A DNA stretch of 64,000 bases, taken from Antennarius striatus (Eukaryota > Chordata > Actinopteri > Lophiiformes > Antennariidae). The stretch covers positions 4,253,501-4,317,500 of the forward strand of contig NC_090795.1 in the NCBI RefSeq assembly GCF_040054535.1, in the 5' to 3' direction. The position numbers and the translations under genes are program-made. The notes under the pieces were generated by a model, which searched no databases, was not told where the DNA came from, and worked only from the letters and a program-made list of their open reading frames with translations. Below, piece by piece: positions 52,533-64,000 of the stretch (its first letter is position 1; each line of letters opens with the position of its first letter).

Positions 52533-54004
52533 TTTGTTTGGTCCACCGTTTGCGTCCAGCTTCAGGACAGACTTCATCGAATGGATGGACTGGTGTAATA
52601 TGTGGTGTGGCATCCACCGTGACCCCCGCTCCACCCCTGGGATTTAATTCGACTGGTCATTAAAAGTTTTCATGCTAACACTTGATCAGAAGCTCCTCAG
52701 GGTGGGGATGCATCTCCAGAGGTTGTTGTTTCCCTGTTTACATGGTGACCAACCTCTGCGGGTCGCCATGGCAGCGATTCACACCTCTCAAATCTGTAAA
52801 CAACACCTTGTCAGGATGGTGTGGCGCTAAAGGAGAAAGAACTTTTGATTCCTGTGGTTCTTTCTCTCAGACAAACTTTGTCTTCTTGATGGCTTCCGCT
52901 GGACGTTTCAATCAGTTTAAAACATTTGACACAATAATTGTCATTGTCAGCTTTGGATGTAAATAAAAGCTTTGGAATTGACTTTTAATTGGAGTTTATC
53001 TCCATATTGACATTCTAAATTGTAACTGATTAATTAGAATCAATAATTCATGTGTTTTTTTCATTTGCAAATTATTGTTTTACAGTTTAAAAATATAAAA
53101 GCATGTAAATAATAGTGGATGAACTGATATGTTGTTAGCTGTAGTTGATTCATTAAGCATTAAGAGATTATTTACTAAATATGAATGGAGCCAAAACTTT
53201 TATAAATGAAAAGAATCAAATCAAAATGAATCAAAATCTCCTGAACACATTTATAGAAATTTTTTTCAATTTATTTTTGAATTTATAATTTGGCAATACG
53301 TAAATGACATTTTTCACTTATGGCTAAGAGTTGTGATTTCATCCTGCCATTTCAAAAACTGTCCGATTTTCTTCATAAATTATGAGCTTGTACATTTAAA
53401 AAAAATGAATTATAATTCATAAAATTTCTTTAAAAGTTAAGGATTAATGTCTGCATTAATTGGAACCATATCTCCAAATGAATTTAAGCACATCTTTTAC
53501 GAATTCAGACTGATCTTCACCCACTGCCATCTTTAAATCATTAATCACAGCAAAAACGTACACTTTAAAAAAAAAAAATCTCTTGCCATCTAAAATTTAT
53601 GACCACATTCACTTCCATTTCCAGTTTTGATTCACCCTGTCTCTTGCAATTTCCTCCGACGGAGGTTTGAAGGGAGTCGACCGTTTTCTGTCTTTTCTCA
53701 AAGCCTCATAAATCATGGCGCTGAGTCTTGATGACTGCGCAACCGTGGTTACAGTCTCTTCACTGGAGGCTTGTCTGCAGTCATCCTGTCACTGAGTAAC
53801 ACCCGACTGAAAGCAACAGCATCCAACAACAGAGGCCTGGCTCTCTGTCAACTCTGCCGGTGTGCTCTCCTCAAGTTGTAATGTTTTTTGTGTTTGTCCT
53901 GTTCCTGTTCAGGCGAAATTGTAAAATATTTTTAGCTTATAAGAAGAATTGTGTGACAGGGTGGAAATATTGTGATATATGAGATATGAGACCCTCATAG
54001 CACT

Positions 54005-54100
54005 CCATTTAGCTTAGCTTGGCGTAAAGACAGAACAGGTAGAAACATCAGCCTATCAGCATCTTTTAAGATAATTATTTAGCATCTGTAAAGATAGTAT
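54005..54100. repeat. Degenerate short interspersed repeat
   Basis: Contains TTTAGCTTAGCTTGGCGTAA and nearby text resembling a widespread teleost repeat with the core TTAGCTTAGCATAAAGAC. Related short matches occur near 22450 and 48785. Boundaries are not clear. Confidence 0.35.
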
Positions 54101-55448
54101 GAAAGTGATAATCTCAAAACAAGAGAATGGAGGGAATAAAATGAGAAATAAAAGAGGCTGGAATGATTTCCTCCAGGCTAGGCCCTCGCTCCTCTTGCAC
54201 CGGTGGAGTTGTTGGGTGTTTAGATGAGATGAAACTAGTTGGAATGCGTCCGGTTTGGGATGCACCCTATAGTTGCAGAGCCAGATCTCGCTGGAAGGAT
54301 CACATTTCAAATCCAGTCTTTGAATGCGTCAGGATGAAGAGCTAGAAAATACTACTGAATGAGCTGAAGAAGATAGATGGATGGTCAAATCCACCAATGG
54401 ATCTTAAAGTGACCTGGTATGTCGGTGGGCTTGCCCCCCCCCATCAGCTTCTTTTTGCTGATGCTAAAGTCAGCTCATGTACTGGAACATTACATGGCAC
54501 CTGGTCAAAATGTTGATTTGACACGCAAAAGACCAACATATCAGTATTTACAGAGCAACACGCTGCCAACATGTTATTCTAGCCATCGGGCCGTGCTATT
54601 TACTGAAACTACTAGAGCCAAAAAAGACCAATTATATGCATGTTCTTGTACTCTTACTGGCCAGAAGGCAGATCTAGAATTATGGAGTAGAAAATGTGAC
54701 TGATTATGAATTATGAAGCTCTTGAATGTGTTGTGACAGGACTGGCCATCCTGATGGGATTTATTTCTATTGAATCATGAACTAGGCAGTGTGTGTTGTA
54801 TGTAGGAGGGAGGGTGTGTCAGGCGGTGCAGCGCTGCTGCTGACTTTAGCCTGTAAGCACCAGCTGCTACTGAGTCTTCACATTACTGTAATCAAGCCCT
54901 ATTGGCAGCATCCACACCGTTCCTCTCCACCTCCAGCCCTCATGCCACGCTCCAGGATTATCTTACATTATTAGAAAGGATGCTGTAAAAGATATCCAGC
55001 TTAAGTAATGCTTGAAGGTGGGCAGATTTTATTTATTTAATCATCTTTACACACGTTATCACTTTTCTTTTTGGGTGTTTTCTGGCTGGTGTAATCCATT
55101 TCCTGTTCAAGAAAGAGGATAAACTCACTCATGTCAAACGCACCGGGCTAAATTTAGCATTGAATGAAATTATCTCATCATTTTTTATGATCGAGCATGA
55201 GTAAGAATTTAGGATGCAAATTATTCGCCAGCAGTGCTCCCATCCTATCTTATCTCTGCTGGGTGTGTCACCAGGAGCTACAGCTGCTGTGTTTCCTGTG
55301 ATATTTGTATCTCCAAGAAGAATTCTTGAATAATAAAAAAAAAGAAAAAAGGGGAAAAACATGTTCCGTTCTCATCTGTCACATCCTGACTGATGCAACA
55401 ACGATGATGACAGAAAAACTTCCCAATGTCAAGATCATTTTGACTTAT

Positions 55449-55449
<1 letters not shown>

Positions 55450-55510
<61 letters not shown>
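55450..55510. repeat. (AC)n microsatellite
   Basis: About 30 uninterrupted AC units. Confidence 0.96.
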
Positions 55511-55512
<2 letters not shown>

Positions 55513-55731
55513 GGTCTGGTAGTGGGCCTGCAGGTGGTGCAGTAACATCAGCTTTGGCTGGCAGCTCGTCTGTCGGCCTCTCCCTGACTGAGAGCAGAGC
55601 TGCTGACTGAAACACATTTTCTCCTGCTCTGCTCTGCAGAGGCAAAACACTTATTCAGCTCTTATGGGAGAACCCCTTCTTTTAGCAGGGGTGGGGTGAG
55701 GATATCGCCACAGCAGCCCCTGCAGAGAGAG

Positions 55732-55847
<116 letters not shown>

Positions 55848-56378
55848 CCTCATATGACAGTTTAGATCAAGATATTGATTTGCTATTAAAAACGCCTAAA
55901 ATCGATCATTTAACTGCAGGTAATCCACTTTATCTCCTGATGATGCTGATTTTTTTTTTTTTTTTTTGCTCATATTTCTTTATATTAGCCAGCGTTGATC
56001 TTTTATAGTTTGTCCAAACCATAAATTTCCTTTCCACAGTGTCTGCAGTGTGGATGGAAATCATCACCAGTGATGATAACTGAGTCTGTGAGCTCAGCTG
56101 CTGAGTGGACGACCTCTGGTCTTTACATCCTGGCAACACGCTCACACCTTCACGTGCCCCTGCAGATCACCCCCCATCCCCCCTTCCGCCTCCTCTTCCT
56201 CTTCCTTCTACTTATCCCCTTCCAACCACCAGCATCACCACTAACCCCTCACTCTCGCCCGCTCCTCCACATGAATAATGCAGGAGGCCTCCTCCACCGT
56301 CGCCACCAACATGCCACGGCATGTTTTATTCAAGCCAGAGTCAGACGGATCACTCCTCGCCGCTGCCCAGATCCGTGA

Positions 56379-56407
<29 letters not shown>
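56379..56407. repeat. (CCG)n trinucleotide repeat
   Basis: Nine to ten GCC/CCG units in an otherwise moderate-GC region; in one frame it would encode polyproline. Confidence 0.9.
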
Positions 56408-56409
<2 letters not shown>

Positions 56410-57289
56410 TCTGAGATATCGGCATCAGGTCGGCGCGTTCACTCACTCGGTCTCCTTGACCTGCTCATCCTCAGCCGAGGTGAGCGACCCCACTTTTTAA
56501 TGGAAGTACAGAGCTGCGGGTAAATATTTGAATTTAATTCTGCACACCCTGTCACATCCTGCTGAAAATAAATGCTGCTCATTGAGTCGTCCCTTTTTTT
56601 CCGTTCCATTTAAGCTTCCGTCCTCTCCCTGTTTGCAACTTTTCAAGGTGATATTATAGTCAAGGGAACATCTTTTTTTCCCAGGATTATTTCATTTATG
56701 ACTCCTGCCAGTACTAATAAAGAAGAATTACACTTGATTTTTCACATATAAACATATTTCTTTGCAGTAGAAGTTGGGATCCATACCCATACATCCGTTT
56801 TAATCACAAACTTCCCACAAAGAGGAGAGAAATCTAACCTGGAAATCATCTAGAAGGCAACAGAGCTAGAAGCCAATGTTTCCCTGTCCAATCCCTCCAG
56901 TCGTGGATGCATTGGAATTAATCCCAGGATGAGAATAAAACACCCAAACCAGGGATCAAATCACATCCATAAAAAACATCAGATCAAGCCCACCCTACTC
57001 CAACCGATGTCCAACTGTTTTGTGTATCATGTGAACATGCATGCATGAGTAACCGCCAGTGTTCCTGTTTTGAAAACAACACGCTTCCCTTGCTCTAACA
57101 GACGCTGTTGCCACATCAGACTTTTTCACCCTTATCTGACAGACCGATCTCCCCCCCCGCTCATTATCTTATGGCACACTCCGAGGGGTAGCTTTGGTTA
57201 CGCATTAGCGACCCTCCATAGCCCCGTCATGTGGGACTGACAGGACCTTTGATGAACCATTTGTTGCCCTGCAGGACTCGGGTCTCCTC

Positions 57290-57660
57290 ACCTTTCTGAA
57301 GTGGCTGATTTGTAAAGCGTAGGAGTTCCTCAAACCTTCATCCACCGGAAGGCCCCCCAGGTCCAATTCTGACGCTGTCTCTGCAGGGTTGATACAATTT
57401 CTCCCAAACATAATCAGCTCCGATGGACTCTGGAGTGTTTTCACCAAACACAAGTAAGTCAACCTCCTCAGCGGGTGAAACAGGTTCAACACCAGCGACT
57501 CTGTTTCTGTTTTCACCAACAATAATATCCTGCACCTCCCGTTTCTCCTTTGTTTGTCTCTTCACCTCTTGACTGGAGAAACGTCCAGCGTCCAGATGGT
57601 CCATCATGACCGCCGCTGAGGGCTGGAAGTGTGTGCGCCACCGCTTACCGGACAACACCG
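57290..57660 (-). other. Candidate first exon(s) of an unknown gene or decayed coding sequence
   Basis: On the minus strand a frame opens with MMDHLDAGRFSSQEVKRQTK (ATG at 57607) and runs about 90 residues to a stop. Overlapping it, a second frame ends AETASELDLGGLPVDEGLRN then SYALQISHFRK at a strong donor, AAAG/gtgagg, near 57290. An acceptor-like CAACCCTGCAG stands between the two. This could be two exons, a frameshifted copy, or chance. No family is recognised. Confidence 0.25.
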
Positions 57661-60600
57661 GCGCTAAATGACCCTACTGTCACGTTAAAGACGGTTTTCT
57701 GTCTGTATTTTGTTAAAAACAAGTCAAGAATGGTGATGTTATATTAACACCGTCTCACTCACTGCTGGTTTATGTTTATGGACAAACAGTCCAGCTTCAT
57801 GTACACAAACGCTGCATGCAGATGACTATCTAATTTAAAAACCACAGTAAATACAGCTGACCACATGCTGACCCCAAGTTGGAAAACACAAAAACAAAAT
57901 CTCAATCTTCAATCATATTTATTTATATATATGCTGCCTTGATGGCTTCCATATTTATTTGGAAATACTTTGTTGTAAAACCAGAGAGCCTCCATCCTAT
58001 TTTGCAGACTTTAACTACCCTTCTGTATGACAACATCATTTAACGGTCCTTGAAGCGCTCGTTTATGTCTAACATGCCCCATTTTATGGATTGTGGATGC
58101 TGAAATGCCCTTTAGACCCAACAAGGAGCCTCCTGGGAGCCTCAGAATCTCCTCCTGTACATGTCCGGCAAAGCGCAGCCTGAAAACAGATGTCTTCCCT
58201 CGGATAACTATCAGGAGGAAGGACATTAGAGCCGGCGGAGCGATCCCCGGGTCATCTCCTCCGGTGGGAGAGCGGCTGAGCACATCGTTGAGCACTCGAC
58301 TTGACCCTCGGTGAGTTATTGTGTGGAGGTGGTCTGGTCTGGAGGGAGGGAGGCCCTTCCTCAGATCGCTTACACCCCGTGCTACCTGCAGCGCTCCAGA
58401 GACTCTGGGTTTGCTCCTGCTGGAGGTGCAACATCTACGAAACATCCTGAGAAAGCTGAGGTCAATTTTGTGTTTCCTCACACTCAAGTCATTGAAAAAC
58501 GGAGCTTCTGTACATCCAGGTTTCTGTTTTTACCCTGCATGAAGTGTTCCCATCATTCACTCAAGGCTTACTTACTTAACCAGCGGAGTGGAGATGAAAG
58601 CTTGAGCATTCGAGGACCCCCAGGATCCTTTGATGCCTTACCATGAAGTATGTCTCAGAGCTTTTAGCATTCCTGACTCTGGAAATCAGTTAGAAAGATT
58701 TTTCTTTTTAGTGTGTGTGTGTGTGTGTGTGTGTGTCTGTGAGTGCAGGCGGTTCCTCACGGTGAAAGGTTTTCCTGAATCGAGTGTATGTTGTTCGGCT
58801 GTTGAAGCTGAAAACGCAGAGTCAGGGTCTAATCTTTACCGTACAACTGCTGGATATCTGTTGTTGTGCAACTGCAAAAAAAAAAACCCAACCAAAAACG
58901 TTTTGCAGCTTGTTTGTGATAATGCACAGCAGTTGTGCATTGTTTGTTCTAGATAGACAGAATACTTTATCTACTGTTTTCCAACCGCAGCTGGCTATTA
59001 GCTGAGCGCCCGTAAGCCGGGGTTTTCTGCGCTCGGCTTTTTGTCAACTCTGCTGAGATTTGGGTAATGGCTTCCGCTCAGCTTAAGGAAGGGCTCTGGA
59101 TGTGCGGACAGACCTCATCTTCTTTCCTCAACAGGCTTTCCTCATCAAAAAAAGCAGGGCTCCCAGGGGCCACTCGCGTGGGCCCTTCCTTGGTCTCAGC
59201 TGTTCAGGCTCTAGAGAGCACCGGGCCCACTCAGCTGTCTGTTCCTGTCCCGAACCCCCCCACCCGTCCACTAACCACCGGCAGTATAACCCCCACTAGA
59301 ATTGACAGCATCTGTCAGTGTCACTCATGGAGCGGCTTTCTGATGTTTGACCTTTTGAGACGGGAATCTGCCAGCACTGTTTGTTTTATCGGGATTTTTT
59401 TTTATATAGCGCTGTAAAATATATGTTACTCAACCGGTAGCTAGATGATAAATAATTTTATTTCCGTCAAGGATAAAAGCAGGAAAGAGCCACAGGCTTC
59501 CTGACGCTGGTGCATAAGATCACGCCTTCACTCTTCTTATTAAAGGCACTCAATGAGCCGCAGACTCCATTCCCCGAACAGGGGAAGTCGTTTGTCAAAG
59601 ACAGATCCCCTCAGGAGCTCCGCCGGATTAGAGGTTTCCTCGGCCGTTCATGGGGGCACTTTTCCCCGAATTACACTCATTCATGATAAGTGAAAGCATC
59701 CAGAGGAAAAAAAAAATTTTTTTTGAAAAAAGGAGGTGCCTCTCACCTCCATTCAGGAGCCGGGGCCTCTAATCTGAGACAGCCTACGATGAGAAAGGAA
59801 GGCCGGCGTTCACATGGAGCACCGGCCTCCACCATAAAGGCAGCGTGACAATAACGACATTTTAGTGTGTGTGCTGCAGAAAAACTTCAAATGCATTCCA
59901 GTCATTATGATTATTAACCCTTAACATTGATTCGTCACGTTTTCTTTGTCTCTAATTTACCATTATGTTTATTAAAATGAGCTATATGATATTTAGAACA
60001 CTTGACGTGTTTAATTAAACGCATGTTTCTGTGCCTGAATAGAAACAAAATCATTTGTTTCATTTCGATGCACAACCCAGACACCCTCATTTGGTATCTT
60101 GCAAAAAATTTGGGATCTCTACCTGTAATTTAACCAAAGTTGCACGCATTTGAATAACGCTCGGCAACGCGGCAGGAGCTTATAATGACTGACTCATCAG
60201 CAGTTCTTTGAACCAAGACTGGATAAATTTTAATCTTTGTGGCAATATGCAGAAAGGTTTAAATAAGAGGAGCCTATGAATTCAGAGATTTCATAATAAG
60301 TCCGTGAAATGAACTGCGTAATTTTGTGCAAATTATTTCCTTGAGCTTTTTTCCTCCACTGTAGCCCAAGTAAATATTTATCCCTCTCTAACTGCTGTAA
60401 CTATAATTGTCTGCGTTGTATGTCTGCCTGCTGTGCACTCATTTCTAATTGTACTTTTACAACACAATTACTGTAACTGGAATTAATGACGTGGACTAAT
60501 CTGAGACATCTGCAATTATCGCCAAATTACACAACATGCTTCTCAGAAACTCGAGGGACTTGCAGACAAAAGTGTTTATTTGTTTTTTTTCCTTTTTTAT

Positions 60601-60879
60601 TGTTCATTAATCAGATGTTATTAGTACCACTAAAATTTGCATTTGGGTGTTTATTTTGGGAATTTGCGAAGTTACGAAGCTGAATATTGCTAAAATATAA
60701 ATCATTCATGCAACGTAGAGTTAGAATTCTAACGATAGAATAAATAAATCTGTTAAATTCAGCTCTGAACTTTACTATATCTCTATTTGCATGTCTTCAT
60801 ATATTACTTTGAATGAAAATATACTTCACTTTTGTTGTTAAAACAGTTTGTGACCAAATCTTGGGGCAGTACATGCTGT

Positions 60880-60913
60880 GAGTGTGTGCGTGTGTGCGTG
60901 CGTGCGTGCGTGC

Positions 60914-60945
<32 letters not shown>
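60880..60945. repeat. (TG)n/(CGTG)n compound microsatellite
   Basis: TG units with an internal block of CGTG tetramers. Confidence 0.93.
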
Positions 60946-63006
60946 TGGTGTCTTAATGAAATGCATTAACAGACTGGCTGGAGGCGTCCTGCAGGATATC
61001 TGGCCTGGAAAAGCTTCACCCTGTGGCCCCGTGACCCCCCCCCCCCCACACTCCCCATCACTTGGAATAAAACCAACAAGCACGCTCCACTCATTTACAC
61101 TTCACACCTGCTGGAACACACAATCAAACACACGCTTGTTTATCTTTGCCCATTTACTAGAACAGCCTCCAGAAGCGGTGGCCTACTTTCTTACCTAAAT
61201 ATCCAAACAAAGCCAGAGGACATTCTGGTAAATAGCAGACCCCTCGGAGCTGGTGGCGCTCTCTCCTTTTCTGGTGTTGTTGCTAGGAGACGGCGGATCT
61301 AAAATCTAGCTTCTGTGAGGTGCACCTGCTTGGTGAGGTCTGGCACATTCAGCACACGGGAGGAAGAGCCGGTCTGAGCTGCAGGGAGCTTTCAGGGGGG
61401 AGTTTCACTGCTGCTATTTATTAGCTAAACACGTAGAGAGGGGTGAAACCTTCACGGACAGGTGTGTGTATGTGTGCGTGTTTCTGTATGTGTGTGTGTT
61501 ATTAAGGTGCAGCAGAGGCTGCTGGTAAACGTTCGCTCCCAAAAACGTCCTCCGTGAAGTGAAGCGGCTTGATCTCAAAAGTCAATAAAGGACAAAAGGT
61601 TTTAAAATCACAAAGCTAAAACGACTCAGAGGGGAAGCGGAGCGTCCTGTGTGTGAAGCTGCCACACCCTGAAACAGCTCGTCTCCATTAGGACTGGGAT
61701 AGAAAGGACTTGTGTGAGAAGATGATGATCCAGTCGTTTCACCGCTGACCAGTCAGGTGTGACCCGAGACAATCCGGATCACGCTTCTTCATTTTGTCAC
61801 GAGGAGGAAAAAAAAAAAAAAAACGAGACTCGAAGGATCTTTAGCGTCCAAAGTGAAACTAGCTCTTCATCCCCGTGACGATGGAAATAGAACACGAGCG
61901 TCCCTATCTGTGTCACCCCCCACCCACCCCCAGTCTGAGCTGCCGCTGGGCTCCTTTGTGGCCCGCATGTGTCAGACTGGAGCGCCTCCAGCTCCGGTCT
62001 GGAAGACGATCAGCTGCGCGCCAACGGAGTCCGCCAAACAAACAATAAACACGAGCGTACGCGCACGCTGAGCGGCGGGGTGTTAATCGGGCCGTGGGTC
62101 ATTAGGCTGAAGACGGCGCCTTGATGTGTGCTTTGACCTTCTGGCCGCCATATTGGATGATGTTGGAGACGGGCGCCAAACTGAGTCGCCAAGCTAAAAT
62201 TATCTCTTTCTTAATAAGTAATGATGATGGGAGTTAACCCAGTGGCCCTGATAGAAGAAACACACAAGAGTAAAGCTGGTTTTTAGAGAGGATTTTATTG
62301 ATCAGCTGATTTTTGAAGATGGATTTTTTATCTGGCGGATGTTGGAGCATCAAAGGAAATGAAGGTTTTTTCTGCTTTCTCGTTGGTTCCACTACTCGTT
62401 CATATTCACTCGCTGGCACAAATAATTGGTAAAATCTCAAAAGCAGGTGAGCAGACGGTTCTTTCCAAATACTCACAACACCATTTCCCTCAGTAATGTG
62501 AACAGCGTGTTCCTGCTGCAGCTGGCAGGCAAACTTTTTTATGTAAAAATACACCGTTAAACAAATTTGCGGGAACATTTCAGCGCCTTTTCCGACAAGC
62601 TCCGACTCCCCTCAGCACACGTTCAAAGGCGTGTGGCGGTGATGCTTGTCTCAGGCTCCAGAGCTCACTCTGTGCATCCCACATGGCATCTGTTCAAGTT
62701 CAGCTCAGGAATGACCTCAATGTTCTCCAGTAACTTATCGGCTCAGCGGAGAAGAATTTGCTTGCTTGTCTTGTTTTTGTTTCAATTCTGAACTCCCTCA
62801 TCTGTTGCCCTTTTTTTTTTTTTTGGGTTTAAAATTGCACACAAATGCTTTTCTAACCTGACACTTTTCCATGTGGCCAAAATAAATAAAACATTCTTTA
62901 AAAAAATGCTGACGGACATACAGAAAGATTTCTTCTTTTTTTTTTAAAAAAAAGTGGAGGAAAAGGGATGGAAAAAGGTCAATTTAGTGACACTGCTGCC
63001 TTTCAG

Positions 63007-63108
63007 AGGAGCCACCTCTGGAGGCCATGCCGGTGATTTACGAGCCGGCTCAGGTCAGCGGACAGCTCCATCTGAGATGCTCAGCGGAGCAGATGGGGAG
63101 AGAGTACA
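63007..63108 (+). other. Candidate coding exon of an unrecognised gene
   Basis: A 102-bp block between a good acceptor (GCTGCCTTTCAG) and a perfect donor (TACA/gtaagt). One frame is open throughout and reads EPPLEAMPVIYEPAQVSGQL then HLRCSAEQMGREY. A second frame is also open. I do not recognise the protein. The length is divisible by three. No partner exon could be tied to it within the window. Confidence 0.35.
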
Positions 63109-64000
63109 GTAAGTCTTCAGGGAGGGCAGGAATCATCTACTCTCATTTGATGTGTCTGCCTGGACCGGTGGGAAGATGACGCTCCAGGCGCGTCTGATGG
63201 GTCGACGGTGACCGATGCCGATTTATTTTTTCAATTTTGTGTAACAACAACCTACTATCTTCTTCTTCTTCTTCTTTTTTTTTTGTACTGTTAATTTGCT
63301 CACTGGGGCAAAAAAGGTTGCAGGAGGGGAAAGTGAAGTAAGAGACAGATAACGGCCTGCAGCTTCAGACCCACTTTACCCAATATCTCCCCCTCTCCAG
63401 GGGTTTCCTCTGTAATGGGGTGCTGGCGAAAAAGAAGTGAGTGTGCAGAGCTGGCGAAAGCAGATTCTCTTGTTTGTTGCAATGATGACACCAGAGAAAT
63501 GTTGGTTTGCATGTAATTTCATGCCTCCAGTTCCCATATCCCACCCATCCCTTTCCCCGAAAACCTCAAAAACGTACCACCACAAGCAAAAATAAAGTTC
63601 TCTCTAGAACAATCTAATGGCTACAGGCGCAAAGATTTATTATGGAGGGGCATAAATAGATAATAAGCACCTTTCCTGTAAACACACTAGTGTGTGTAAA
63701 GGATTTCCTTCTTTAACCATCTTGCAAAGAAATCTTTTCCTGCTGAAAATATAGTTATCAAACGTCAAGGCTGTAATTTACTAAACCTATGCTTGCCAAA
63801 GTAATTCAGTCTGGTTGTGCATTTAGTTTATTCTGTTCTGTTATCAGCTGCTCTAAGAAAAGAAATAAAGTTAAAACCTACACTTCAACACCCGTAAATC
63901 TTCATCATTATTGAACTCACATTTTATTCATCAGTGACGGTTAAACATCCGTTCTGTTAGCTCGTGATAGCAGAGACATCAGGGTTTTAATTTCCTCAGG

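Overview
This window is vertebrate nuclear DNA, almost certainly from a teleost fish. The evidence is intron-rich genes with GT-AG splice sites, dense (CA)n/(TG)n microsatellites, fish-type LINE tails ending in repeated TGATT units, and protein sequences close to but not identical with their mammalian counterparts. There are no prokaryotic or plasmid features, and all work below was done by reading, without database searches.

Three protein-coding genes can be assembled exon by exon. (1) Positions 1-21003 (+): the 3' two-thirds of asap1, an Arf GTPase-activating protein with BAR, PH, ArfGAP, ankyrin, proline-rich and SH3 parts. Twenty-two coding exons give one uninterrupted frame of 933 codons plus stop; the N-terminal exons lie upstream of the window. 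(2) Positions 23060-24946 (-): a seven-coding-exon eEF1A paralog of about 455 aa that resembles the oocyte-type 42Sp50 protein of frogs and fish more than ordinary eEF1A1. It is convergent with asap1. (3) Positions about 26.65-48.5 kb (+): cyrib (FAM49B), a Rac1-binding regulator of the WAVE complex. A 5' non-coding exon and CpG-rich promoter near 26.7 kb are followed by a 13.2 kb first intron and ten coding exons from 40024 to 47755 (325 aa).

As I recall the human 8q24 map, ASAP1 and CYRIB are neighbours in the same order and relative orientation, which supports both calls. The oocyte-type elongation factor between them has no human counterpart there that I know of. A 961-bp piggyBac-like non-autonomous element with TTAA target duplications sits between the divergent promoters of the elongation factor gene and cyrib.

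From about 48.5 kb to 64 kb there is no gene I can identify. This stretch holds microsatellites, an L2-like LINE tail, a short-repeat remnant, AT-rich sequence and a few exon-like islands with good splice signals. The best of these is at 63007-63108. The most notable regulatory observation is a 43-unit TG repeat that directly abuts the 3' splice site of an in-frame 108-bp asap1 exon. The three genes act in separate processes: Arf/membrane-actin control, oocyte translation or tRNA storage, and Rac1-WAVE control. Asap1 and Cyrib both act on actin-driven membrane dynamics, but nothing in the sequence shows that they are co-regulated.
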